A DNA stretch of 64,000 bases, taken from contig NZ_LMUW01000221.1 in assembly GCF_009765735.1 (NCBI RefSeq), positions 249,801 through 313,800 on the forward strand. The letters run 5' to 3'. How positions within the stretch are numbered: position 1 is the stretch's first letter; each line of letters starts with the position of its first letter. Shown here one piece after another: positions 26,709 to 34,400 of this stretch. This stretch comes from Xenophilus sp. L33. GTDB lineage: Bacteria > Pseudomonadota > Gammaproteobacteria > Burkholderiales > Burkholderiaceae_C. The notes beneath the pieces are model-generated. The model saw only the letters and a program-made list of their open reading frames with translations. It did no database searches and was not told where the DNA came from. The translations under genes were made by a program, and so were the position numbers.

Positions 26709-27023
26709 AACGAGCATGTTCAAGGAGACACCTTCCGTCTTGGCGCGGTGGGTCAATTGAGCATGTATCGACTTCGGAACGCGCGCAATGAACTTGCCGG
26801 AAGCCGGCCCGGCACCGGGCGCGGGGACGGGAAACCCGCCCTCCTTCAAGGATTCGATGGTCGCCCGGAGCGCATCGCGCCCGTTCATCATGGCCTCCTC
26901 GATCGTCTCGCCATCGGACATGCAGACGTTGAAGTCCGGATAGGTCACCAGATAGCCGCCACCTTCCTCAGCCGTCAGGTGGCGCACTTCAAAGGGATAG
27001 TCGTCGAGATTTTCCGTGGACAT
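26649..27023 (-). CDS. hicB: HicB-type antitoxin and autorepressor
   Basis: A 124-residue two-domain protein. Residues 1-65 form the partial RNase-H-like HicB fold (YPFEVRHLTAEEGGGYLVTYPDF, then SDGETIEEAMMNGRDALRATI). Residues 85-118 look like a ribbon-helix-helix DNA-binding tail (KFIARVPKSIHAQLTHRAKTEG). It should neutralise HicA and bind the operator at 27271-27290. The start at 27023 has GGAG ten bases upstream; an ATG at 27032 overlaps the hicA stop (ATGA) but with only one base between it and that GGAG. Its 3' end overlaps the AroE-like gene by 60 bases. Confidence 0.88.
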   Translation of the reverse strand: MSTENLDDYPFEVRHLTAEEGGGYLVTYPDFNVCMSDGETIEEAMMNGRDALRATIESLKEGGFPVPAPGAGPASGKFIARVPKSIHAQLTHRAKTEGVSLNMLVLSFIAEGLGRQQGPRQRGR

Positions 27024-27028
27024 GTTGA

Positions 27029-27262
27029 TCATTCTCCGCTGCCGATGTGGGAAACGAATTGCCGGATGTACAGGGGCTTGATGGGCCGACGGGCAGGAAC
27101 CGCCAAGGTTCGGCCGTCCGGCCACCGGAACACGCAGTGGCTTCCGCCCTTGTGGTCCCACGACACACCGTGGCGGCGCGCGACGTTCTGGATGTCTGTC
27201 AGCGACCAATCGGCGGCGGGATTGTTGGCCATTGCCTTGAGTGACTTCGCCGCTGTATTCAT
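27029..27262 (-). CDS. hicA: HicA-type mRNA interferase toxin
   Basis: A 77-residue toxin with the double-stranded-RNA-binding-like fold of HicA. The catalytic His42 lies in KGGSHCVFRWPDG, and the C-terminus has the usual KPLYIRQFV. The start at 27262 is chosen because the family length is 60-80 residues and the longer frame to 27331 would run through the operator. It precedes hicB, the toxin-first order normal for hicAB. The pair cleaves mRNA when the antitoxin is lost. Confidence 0.88.
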   Translation of the reverse strand: MNTAAKSLKAMANNPAADWSLTDIQNVARRHGVSWDHKGGSHCVFRWPDGRTLAVPARRPIKPLYIRQFVSHIGSGE

Positions 27263-27270
27263 CCATTCGA

Positions 27271-27290
27271 TGATATCGCATTCGATATCA
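27271..27290. promoter_or_regulatory. Inverted-repeat operator for hicAB
   Basis: A perfect dyad of two eight-base arms, TGATATCG and CGATATCA, around a four-base spacer CATT. It lies eight bases upstream of the hicA start, in the 83-base gap shared with the divergent aldolase gene. Position and symmetry fit the binding site of a ribbon-helix-helix HicB dimer. It could also influence the aldolase promoter. Confidence 0.7.
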
Positions 27291-27345
27291 CTATGCCCGG
27301 ATGCCGGCCAACGGAATCCGTGAATCTCCAACCGGACAAAGACCC

Positions 27346-28149
27346 ATGCCCACCAACAACACCTTCAAGCACGCCCTCGCCGCCAAAAAGCCGCAGATCG
27401 GCATCTGGTCGACCCTGTGCGACCCCTTCGTCTCCGAGCTGATCGCCGGTGCCGGCTACGACTGGGTGATGCTCGACACCGAGCACGCGCCGAGCGATCC
27501 GGTGCAGATCCTGCGGCAGCTGCAGGCGGTGCAGGCCGAGCGCCTGAGGCCCTCGTCGGCGGTGGTGCGGCCGGCCTGGAACGACACGGTGCTGATCAAG
27601 CGCCATCTCGACATCGGCGCCCAGACGCTGCTGCTGCCCTTCGTGCAGAACAAGGACGAGGCCGAGGCCGCGGTGGCGGCGATGCGCTATCCGCCGCGCG
27701 GCGTGCGCGGCATGGGCGGCGCGGTGCGGGCCTCGCGCTATGGCCGCGACACCGCCTACGTCGCCGAGGCGGAGCGCGAGCTGTGTCTGCTGGTGCAGGT
27801 CGAGACCGCCGAGGCGCTGGAGCAGCTGGAAGCCATCGCGAACGTCGACGGCGTCGACGGCGTCTTCATCGGCCCGGGCGACCTGTCGGCCAGCATGGGC
27901 CTGGCCGGGCAGGTGAACCATCCGCAGGTGCGCGCGGCGATCGACGACGCGATCCGTCGCATCCTGGCCTGCGGCAAGGCGCCGGGCCTGCTGATGCTCG
28001 ACGAGCCGCGGGCCCGTGAATGCCTGGACCTGGGTGCGCTTTTCGTCGCGGTGGCGACCGACCAGGTGCTGCTGCGCAAGGCCGCCGACGAGGTCGCGGC
28101 GCGCTTCAAGCGCGCCGATGCGGCCGCCCCTTCGACCGCGACCTACTGA
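27346..28149 (+). CDS. HpcH/HpaI-family 2-oxo-acid aldolase
   Basis: A 267-residue class II aldolase. The family motifs are LDTEHAPSD (active-site acid and His), VQVETAEALE (metal-ligand Glu) and IGPGDLSASMG (metal-ligand Asp). Relatives cleave 2-keto-3-deoxy sugar acids or 4-hydroxy-2-oxoheptanedioate to pyruvate plus an aldehyde. The start MPTNNTF at 27346 gives the usual length. Together with the adjacent dehydratase it would form a dehydrate-then-cleave route for a sugar acid (inference). It is separated from the importer genes by hicAB. Confidence 0.88.
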   Translation: MPTNNTFKHALAAKKPQIGIWSTLCDPFVSELIAGAGYDWVMLDTEHAPSDPVQILRQLQAVQAERLRPSSAVVRPAWNDTVLIKRHLDIGAQTLLLPFVQNKDEAEAAVAAMRYPPRGVRGMGGAVRASRYGRDTAYVAEAERELCLLVQVETAEALEQLEAIANVDGVDGVFIGPGDLSASMGLAGQVNHPQVRAAIDDAIRRILACGKAPGLLMLDEPRARECLDLGALFVAVATDQVLLRKAADEVAARFKRADAAAPSTATY

Positions 28150-28157
28150 AGCCACGC

Positions 28158-29903
28158 ATGACGAAGACCATCGACCAACTGCGCAGCCAGCGCTGGTTCG
28201 CCAGCGACGACATCCGCGGCTTCGCGCACCGCCAGCGCATGCAGCAGCAAGGGCTGGCGCGCGAGGAATTCATGGGGCGGCCGGTGATCGGCATCCTCAA
28301 CACCTGGAGCGAGCTGTCGCCGTGCCATGCGCACCTGCGCGAGCGCGCCCAGGCGGTCAAGCGCGGCGTGCTGCAGGCCGGCGGCTATCCGCTGGAGCTG
28401 CCGGCGCTGAGCCTGGGCGAGGTGATGGTCAAGCCGACCACCATGCTCTATCGCAACCTGCTGGCGATCGAGGCCGAGGAGCTGCTGCGCAGCCTGCCGA
28501 TCGACGGCGCGGTGCTGATGGGCGGCTGCGACAAGACCGTGCCCGGGCTCATCATGGGCGCGCTGTCGATGGACCTGCCGGCCATCTTCCTGCCGGCCGG
28601 CCCGATGCTCAACGACCGCTACCAGGGCCAGGCGGTCGGCGCCGGCACCCACACCAAGAAGTTCTGGGCCGAGCGCATGGTCGGCAACGTCAGCGAGGCG
28701 CAGTGGATCGGCCTGGAGGCGCGCATGACGCGCTCGCCCGGCACCTGCAACACCATGGGCACCGCCAGCACCATGGCCGCGATCGCCGAGTCGCTCGGCC
28801 TCACGCTGCCCGGCGCGATGAGCATCCCCGCGGTCGACGCCGGCCACGGCCGCATGGCCTGGCATTGCGGCGAGCGGATCGTCGGCATGGTGTGGGAAGA
28901 CCTGAAGCCCTCGCGCATCGTCAGCCGCGCCTCGTTCCTGAACGCCGCGGCCACCTACATGGCGCTCGGCGGCTCGACCAATGCCGCGGTGCACCTGCCG
29001 GCGATGGCCGGCCGCGCCGGCATCGCGCTGACGATCGACGACCTCGACGCGATCGCGCGCCGCGTGCCGGTGATCGCCAACCTCTATCCCTCGGGCGAGA
29101 AGCTGATGGAGGACTTCCACTACGCCGGCGGCCTGCCCGCGGTGCTGAACAAGATCGCCGGGCACCTCGACCTCGCGGCGATGACGGTCACCGGCCGCAC
29201 GCTCGGCGAGAACATCGCCGGCTGGCCCTCGACCGAGGACGGCACCATCCTCGACCCGTCGGCGCCGCTGCGGCCTGTCGACGCCGACGAGCCCGACGCC
29301 GGCAGCGCGCTGGCGGTGCTGCGCGGCAACCTGTGCCCGGACGGCGCGGTCATCAAGCCTTCGGCCGCCAGCCCGGCGCTGCTGCGGCACACCGGCCGGG
29401 CGCTGATCTTCGACTCGAACGCGCAGATGCTGGCCGCGATGGCCGACGAGACCCTGGACTGCGACGAGTCGACGGTGCTGGTGCTGCGCAACGGCGGCCC
29501 GGTCGGCGGACCTGGCATGCCCGAGTGGGGCAACCTGCCGATCCCGACCAAGCTCCTGAAGCAGGGCGTGCGCGACATGCTGCGCATCTCCGACGCCCGC
29601 ATGAGCGGCACCCACTACGGCACCTGCATCCTGCACGTGTCGCCCGAGTCGGCGGTCGGCGGACCGCTGGCGCTCTTGAAGACCGGCGACACGATCCGTT
29701 TCGACCTCGGCGCGCGCCGCCTCGACATGCTGGTGTCGGACGAGGAACTGGCCGCGCGGCGGCAGGCCTGGGTGGCGCCGGTGCAGCCCTACGCGCGCGG
29801 CTGGACCCGCATGTTCCAGCAGCAGGTGACGCAGGCGCACCTGGGCTGCGACTTCGTCGAACTGGCCGGCGACGCGCCGACGCCGGAGCCGCCGATCTAC
29901 TGA
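28158..29903 (+). CDS. IlvD/Edd-family dehydratase (sugar-acid dehydratase type)
   Basis: A 581-residue iron-sulfur dehydratase. Cluster cysteines are Cys56 (ELSPCHAH), Cys124 (GGCDKTVPG) and Cys197 (PGTCNTMGTA). The C-terminal SDARMSGTHYGTC resembles the pentonate dehydratases (arabonate/xylonate type) rather than biosynthetic IlvD. It should dehydrate an aldonate to a 2-keto-3-deoxy acid, the substrate of the aldolase encoded just upstream. It starts nine bases after that gene's stop. The precise sugar acid is unknown. Confidence 0.88.
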   Translation: MTKTIDQLRSQRWFASDDIRGFAHRQRMQQQGLAREEFMGRPVIGILNTWSELSPCHAHLRERAQAVKRGVLQAGGYPLELPALSLGEVMVKPTTMLYRNLLAIEAEELLRSLPIDGAVLMGGCDKTVPGLIMGALSMDLPAIFLPAGPMLNDRYQGQAVGAGTHTKKFWAERMVGNVSEAQWIGLEARMTRSPGTCNTMGTASTMAAIAESLGLTLPGAMSIPAVDAGHGRMAWHCGERIVGMVWEDLKPSRIVSRASFLNAAATYMALGGSTNAAVHLPAMAGRAGIALTIDDLDAIARRVPVIANLYPSGEKLMEDFHYAGGLPAVLNKIAGHLDLAAMTVTGRTLGENIAGWPSTEDGTILDPSAPLRPVDADEPDAGSALAVLRGNLCPDGAVIKPSAASPALLRHTGRALIFDSNAQMLAAMADETLDCDESTVLVLRNGGPVGGPGMPEWGNLPIPTKLLKQGVRDMLRISDARMSGTHYGTCILHVSPESAVGGPLALLKTGDTIRFDLGARRLDMLVSDEELAARRQAWVAPVQPYARGWTRMFQQQVTQAHLGCDFVELAGDAPTPEPPIY

Positions 29904-29910
29904 GCGCCCG

Positions 29911-31071
29911 TCAGAGGCCGACCGTCGGGATCTCGACCCTGAATTCGGCCGCCGCCTCCAGGTCGGGCACCACGCCCAGGCCGGGCGCGTCCGACAGCGT
30001 CACCGCGCCTTCCGCGAGCACGAAGTCCGGCACTGCCAGCAGCGAGCGCAGCGGGTTCGGATTGGCGTCGACCTCGACATAGCCGGGCCCGCCGACGGCG
30101 GTCTTCAGGTGCATCGAGGCCACGAGGCCGATGCCGCCGCCGAGCCAGTGCGGGCAATACCACTTGCCGGCCGCCAGGGTCTCGCGGGCCACCGGCAGGC
30201 AGCCGCTGAAGCCGCCCCACTTGCCGAGGTCCGGCTGGATCACGGCCAGCCCTTCGGCGGCGATGAATTCGCGGAACTGCGGCAGGCCGACCAGGTTCTC
30301 GCCGCCGGCCAGGCGCAGCGGCTGGGCGCGGGCAAGGGCGGCCCAGCGCGCGGGCGGCTGGTCGGCGCGCATCGGCTCTTCCAGCCAGCCGAGGCCGAAG
30401 TCGGCCATGCGCCGGCCGGCGCGGCAGGCCTCGTCGAAATCCCAGGCCTGGTTGGCGTCGACCATCAGCGCCGCATCGTTGCCGAGCGCGTCGCGCATGG
30501 CGCGCAGGTTGGCCAGGTCGCGCTCGGCGCCGAAGCCGACCTTGAGCTTGAAGGCGCGGTAGCCCTCGTCGCGCTTGTGCAGCGCCAGCGCCTCGGGCTC
30601 GGTCGGGTTGAGGCCGGAGGCATAGACCGCGACCGGCCGCGCCGCCTCGCCGCCGAGCAGCTTCCACAGCGGCAGCCCGGCGCGGCGCGCCTGCAGGTCC
30701 CAGAGCGCCATGTCGATGCCCGCGACCATCTGGTGCAGCGGGCCGTGCTCGCCGGTCTGGATCGCCAGCACGGCCAACCGGCGGCTCAGCTCCTCATGGG
30801 CCTCGGCCGGCCCGTTCCAACTGCGGCCCGCCAGCACCGGCTTGCCGTAGGCCAGCGCCAGCCGGGCCCGGTGCTCCGCGCCGACCGTCGGGAAGTTGCA
30901 CCAGATCTCGCCCCAGCCGGCATGGCCGTCGGCGTCGCTGAGACGCAACAGCACCGCCGGCCGGTCGCGCATCACGCCGAAGGAGGTCTGCACGGGCGGC
31001 ACTGCCGGCGCGCGGAAGACGAAGACGTCGAAGCGTTCGATGGTGAAGGCGGAAAGGACGGAAGTGGTCAT
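29911..31071 (-). CDS. Enolase-superfamily protein, mandelate racemase group
   Basis: A 386-residue protein of the mandelate racemase/muconate lactonizing superfamily. It has the KxK pair Lys175/Lys177 (FKLKVGF), metal ligands Asp205 (MVDANQAWD), Glu231 or 232 (LEEP) and Glu258 (GGEN), and the Asp281 (IQPD) plus His308 (CPHWLGGG) dyad of the mandelate racemase group. Such enzymes racemise or dehydrate acid sugars. It converges on the dehydratase gene, with stops seven bases apart, and is a plausible second acid-sugar dehydratase or epimerase of the locus. The start at 31071 gives the usual length. Confidence 0.88.
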   Translation of the reverse strand: MTTSVLSAFTIERFDVFVFRAPAVPPVQTSFGVMRDRPAVLLRLSDADGHAGWGEIWCNFPTVGAEHRARLALAYGKPVLAGRSWNGPAEAHEELSRRLAVLAIQTGEHGPLHQMVAGIDMALWDLQARRAGLPLWKLLGGEAARPVAVYASGLNPTEPEALALHKRDEGYRAFKLKVGFGAERDLANLRAMRDALGNDAALMVDANQAWDFDEACRAGRRMADFGLGWLEEPMRADQPPARWAALARAQPLRLAGGENLVGLPQFREFIAAEGLAVIQPDLGKWGGFSGCLPVARETLAAGKWYCPHWLGGGIGLVASMHLKTAVGGPGYVEVDANPNPLRSLLAVPDFVLAEGAVTLSDAPGLGVVPDLEAAAEFRVEIPTVGL

Positions 31072-31210
31072 GCATCAAATCCTGGCAAATAGGCGGCGAA
31101 TTGGAATAAGACGCAAAAAAGTATCGGGCGATGGAACCTGCATATCGATTTTGCGCAAATCAAAGGAACGAAGAAATGCCGAAACGAATTGAAACTCAAA
31201 TTCTGGTTGA

Positions 31211-31220
31211 TTGAATTCAA
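31211..31220. promoter_or_regulatory. Perfect palindrome TTGAATTCAA
   Basis: A ten-base perfect dyad in the AT-richer leader, just upstream of a possible -35 element. It could be a repressor or activator site; no protein can be assigned. Confidence 0.3.
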
Positions 31221-31231
31221 CCGTCACGACA

Positions 31232-31260
31232 TTGACTCAGGGTATTCACTTGTTTCTACA
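31232..31260 (+). promoter_or_regulatory. Possible sigma-70 promoter for the giant gene
   Basis: TTGACT at 31232-31237 closely matches a -35 box. Seventeen bases later is TCTACA (31255-31260), a poor -10 box. The transcript would have a long leader of about 175 bases before 31442. Weak evidence. Confidence 0.3.
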
Positions 31261-31339
31261 GAAGTGTCGTCACACGCTATTCGTGAAGCTTTTGTGTGTT
31301 CGGCGCAAATTCACTCATCAATAGGGGGGGCCCACCTTC

Positions 31340-31357
31340 TGGCATCAGTTATTGCCA
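31340..31357. promoter_or_regulatory. Inverted repeat TGGCA-N8-TGCCA
   Basis: Five-base arms at 31340-31344 and 31353-31357, about 85 bases upstream of the giant gene. A dyad of this spacing could be a regulator site. It looks like a sigma-54 promoter at first sight, but the GG-to-GC spacing is eleven rather than ten bases. Confidence 0.3.
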
Positions 31358-31441
31358 ACTAACATCGCCGCGTCCTCGAAAACCAGACCTTAACTGCTTA
31401 CGCCTTAATTAATTCAAGACGTATCCAGAGCGATCCCTCCA

Positions 31442-34400
31442 ATGCCGTCCTTGCCCCGCTTCGCCGAGCTCCTTCGACCCCAATCCCACCGATTCGCACT
31501 CGAGAGCCGCCAATTGTTCGATGGCGCGGCGCATGCGGTGGCGGAGAGCCATCACGCCGACGCCCTGGACCCGCATCGATCGGAGGCACCCCCGCCCCCG
31601 CCGCCTCCGCCGCCGCCTGCACCACCGCCGGCACCGCGCCCGGCACCGGCCGCCGGCACCGCCGATCACGCCGCCGAACGCGAGGCGCCGCGCACCCTGG
31701 CCGTGGCCGACCTAGCCGCCAACGGCAACGCGACGGGCAATGCCGCCAAGGTTGCCAGCGCGACCGCCGCGACCGCCGCAACCGCCGCCACCTCCGCCAC
31801 CACCGACACCCACACCGTCTACGTCATCGACGAGAACGTCGCCGACTACCAGCAGATCGTCAGCGCGCTGCCCAAGGGCAGCGAGGTCATCCTGATCGAT
31901 CCGAACTCCGACGGCGTGGCCCAGCTGGCCGCGGCGCTGAAGGGGCAGACCGGCATCACCGACCTGTCGATCATCAGCCATGGCGCGGCCGGCGAGATCA
32001 CGCTGGGCACCACCACCATCACCGCCGCCAACATCGGCGACCATGCCGCCGCCTGGCAGTCGATCGGCGCCAGCCTCGGCGCCAACGGCGACATCCTGCT
32101 CTACGGCTGCGACGTCGCCAGCCAGGGCAACGGCCTCCTGACGCAGATCGCCGGCCTCACCGGCGCCGACGTGGCCGCCTCCACCGACGCCACCGGCGCC
32201 GCCAGCAAGGGCGGCGACTGGACGCTCGAGGCCTCGGTCGGCCACATCGAATCCAAGGCCTTCTCGGACCCGGGCTACGACGGCCTGCTGGCCCAGCCCA
32301 CGGTGGCCACCACCGCGACGAAGCTGCAGGTCGCCGAGCCCAGCACGCTCGACGCGCCCGGTGCCGACAGCGGCCGCCTGAGCGGCTGGACGGTCGCCGA
32401 CGCCAGCGGCAACGTGACGGTGACCGTCTCGGTCGACAGCCTGGTCAACGGCGTGGCCGACGGCACGCCCGACACCGCAGTCGGCGGCCTCACCGCCGGC
32501 GCCACCGGCACCGCCGTCGCCTCGCTGAGCTTCACCGGCACGGTGGCCGACGCCAACACCTGGCTGAACAACGTCACCTTCCACGCCACCGACGTCGAAC
32601 TCGGCAACACCGCCGCGCAGGCGACGCTCAAGGTGGTCGTCACCGATTCGGCGCAGCCCACGCTGAGCGCCACGCAGACGCTGCCGGTGACCGTGACGCC
32701 GTCCAACGACCCGACCGTCATCGGCAACTCGACCACCTCGGTGGCCGAGGTCGGCAGCACCGTGCTGACCGTGGCGACGCTGAATGCGCTGGACCCCGAG
32801 GTGGACGCGCCGAACCCGACGCAGACGCCCAGCCAGATCGTCTACTCGGTGACGGCCGAGCCGGGCTATGGCTACCTGACGGTCAACGGCACGCGGCTCG
32901 GCGTCGGCTCGGTCTTCACCCAGGCCGACGTGATCGCCGGCAACGTGGTCTACGTGCACACCGCCACCGGCGCCTCGCAGGACACCCCCGACAGCTTCGG
33001 CGTCTCGGTCAACGACGGCGCCACGCCGGCCAACCTGTCGGACCACGCCACGATCACCCTGAACATCACGCCGCTGAACCAGCCGCCGACCGTCTCCGGC
33101 TCGGGCAGCATGCTCGAAGGCCAGCCGGCCAATGCGCACGACGGCAGCGGCAATGTGCTGTCGGACGTCGGCGCCTTCATCACCGCCAGCGGCGGCGGCG
33201 ACGATGCCGACTCGACCCTCAGCGTGAAGCTCACCGCGCTGCCGACCGACGGCACGCTCTACTACAGCGGGACCGCCATCGTCGGCGGCGTCACCGAGAC
33301 GCTCACCAACCACGCGATCACCTCGGCCGACGTCGCCGCCGGCTTCAGCTTCGCCTACACCGCGCGCGACGGCCTGACCTACGGCAACAACGGCAACCGC
33401 GACCAGAACCCGGCCACGCCGTACCCGTTCAGCGACGGCTTCAACGTCGTGGTGACCGACGGTGGCGGCGGCACCGGCACGCCGGCCTCGACCGCCGACA
33501 CGCGCATCGCGATCGACGTGCGGCCGACCGACGACGACCCGGTGCTCACGACCTCGCCGACGCCGGTGGCCACGGTCACCGCGGCCGGCGACGGCCTGGG
33601 CGTCTACAAGGGCAGCTACACCACGACCATCACGCCGGCGCTGCTGAATGCCACCGACGTCGATTCGAGCGACAGCAACCTCACCTTCGCGGTCACCTCG
33701 CAGGCGGGCCTCAACCAGGGCATCCTGCTGGTCAACGGCGCGCCGCTGGGCGCGGGCGGCGTCTTCACCATGGCCGAGGTGCGCGCCGGCGAGGTGCAGT
33801 ACGTGCAGCAGGCCGGGGCGGCCGCGGGCGACACCGACAACTTCAGCTTCCAGGTGCTGGACAACACCACCAGCGTGCGCTGGAACAGCGACGGCAGCAG
33901 CGTGACGCGGCCGGGCGGCGTCTACCAGGACAACGGCACGCCCGGCAACTACGCCGACGACACGCTGCAGACCTTCAACCTCACGATCAACCTCGTGCCG
34001 ACGCCGCAGGGCAACGGCGACAGCTTCTCGCCGCCGCCGAGCTACGTGGCGGTCCACACCGATTCGAGCTACGCCGGCACCGACACCACCGGCGCCTCGC
34101 GCGGCACGCTGGACGAGGGCGGCACCGTGGTGCTGGCCGGCACCGGCGCCGACTTCACGACCACGCCGGGCCTGAGCTACACGGTCGACGGCGTGCCGGC
34201 CTCGCAGGTGGTCTACACCGTGCTGGCCTTCAACGGCGCCGGTCCGAACTGGAACGGCGAGCTGCAGAAGCTGGAGAACGGCACCTGGGTCGACCTCAAC
34301 GTCTACGACACCTTCACGCAGGCCGACCTCAACGCCGGCGACATCCGCTACCAGCACAACGGCACCAGCGAGGACTTCCAGTCGAGCGTGGTGCTGTCGG

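Larger units (their letters stand above)
31072..31441. promoter_or_regulatory. AT-richer 370-base leader region upstream of the giant gene
   Basis: A gene-free stretch clearly less GC-rich than the rest of the window. It should carry promoters for the minus-strand enolase-family gene and the giant gene at 31442. Visible elements are a perfect ten-base palindrome at 31211-31220, a possible -35/-10 pair at 31232-31260, a run of seven G at 31324-31330, and an inverted repeat at 31340-31357. I see no convincing gene in it; the small plus-strand frame 30896-31192 mostly lies antisense to the enolase gene. No strong ribosome site precedes 31442. Confidence 0.6.

Noticed and set aside
26649..27290. 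hicAB as part of a mobile island
   Set aside because: No integrase, transposase, direct repeats or composition change flank it; only the gene pair itself is seen.
26748..27323. A plus-strand 191-codon frame over the hicAB region
   Set aside because: It is the antisense of hicB and hicA, both of which have clear family motifs and a matching operator.
30896..31192. Small plus-strand gene before the giant gene
   Set aside because: Most of it is antisense to the enolase-family gene and it shows no family pattern or ribosome site.
31340..31357. Sigma-54 promoter upstream of the giant gene
   Set aside because: TGGCA and TTGCC are present, but eleven rather than ten bases separate the GG and GC pairs.
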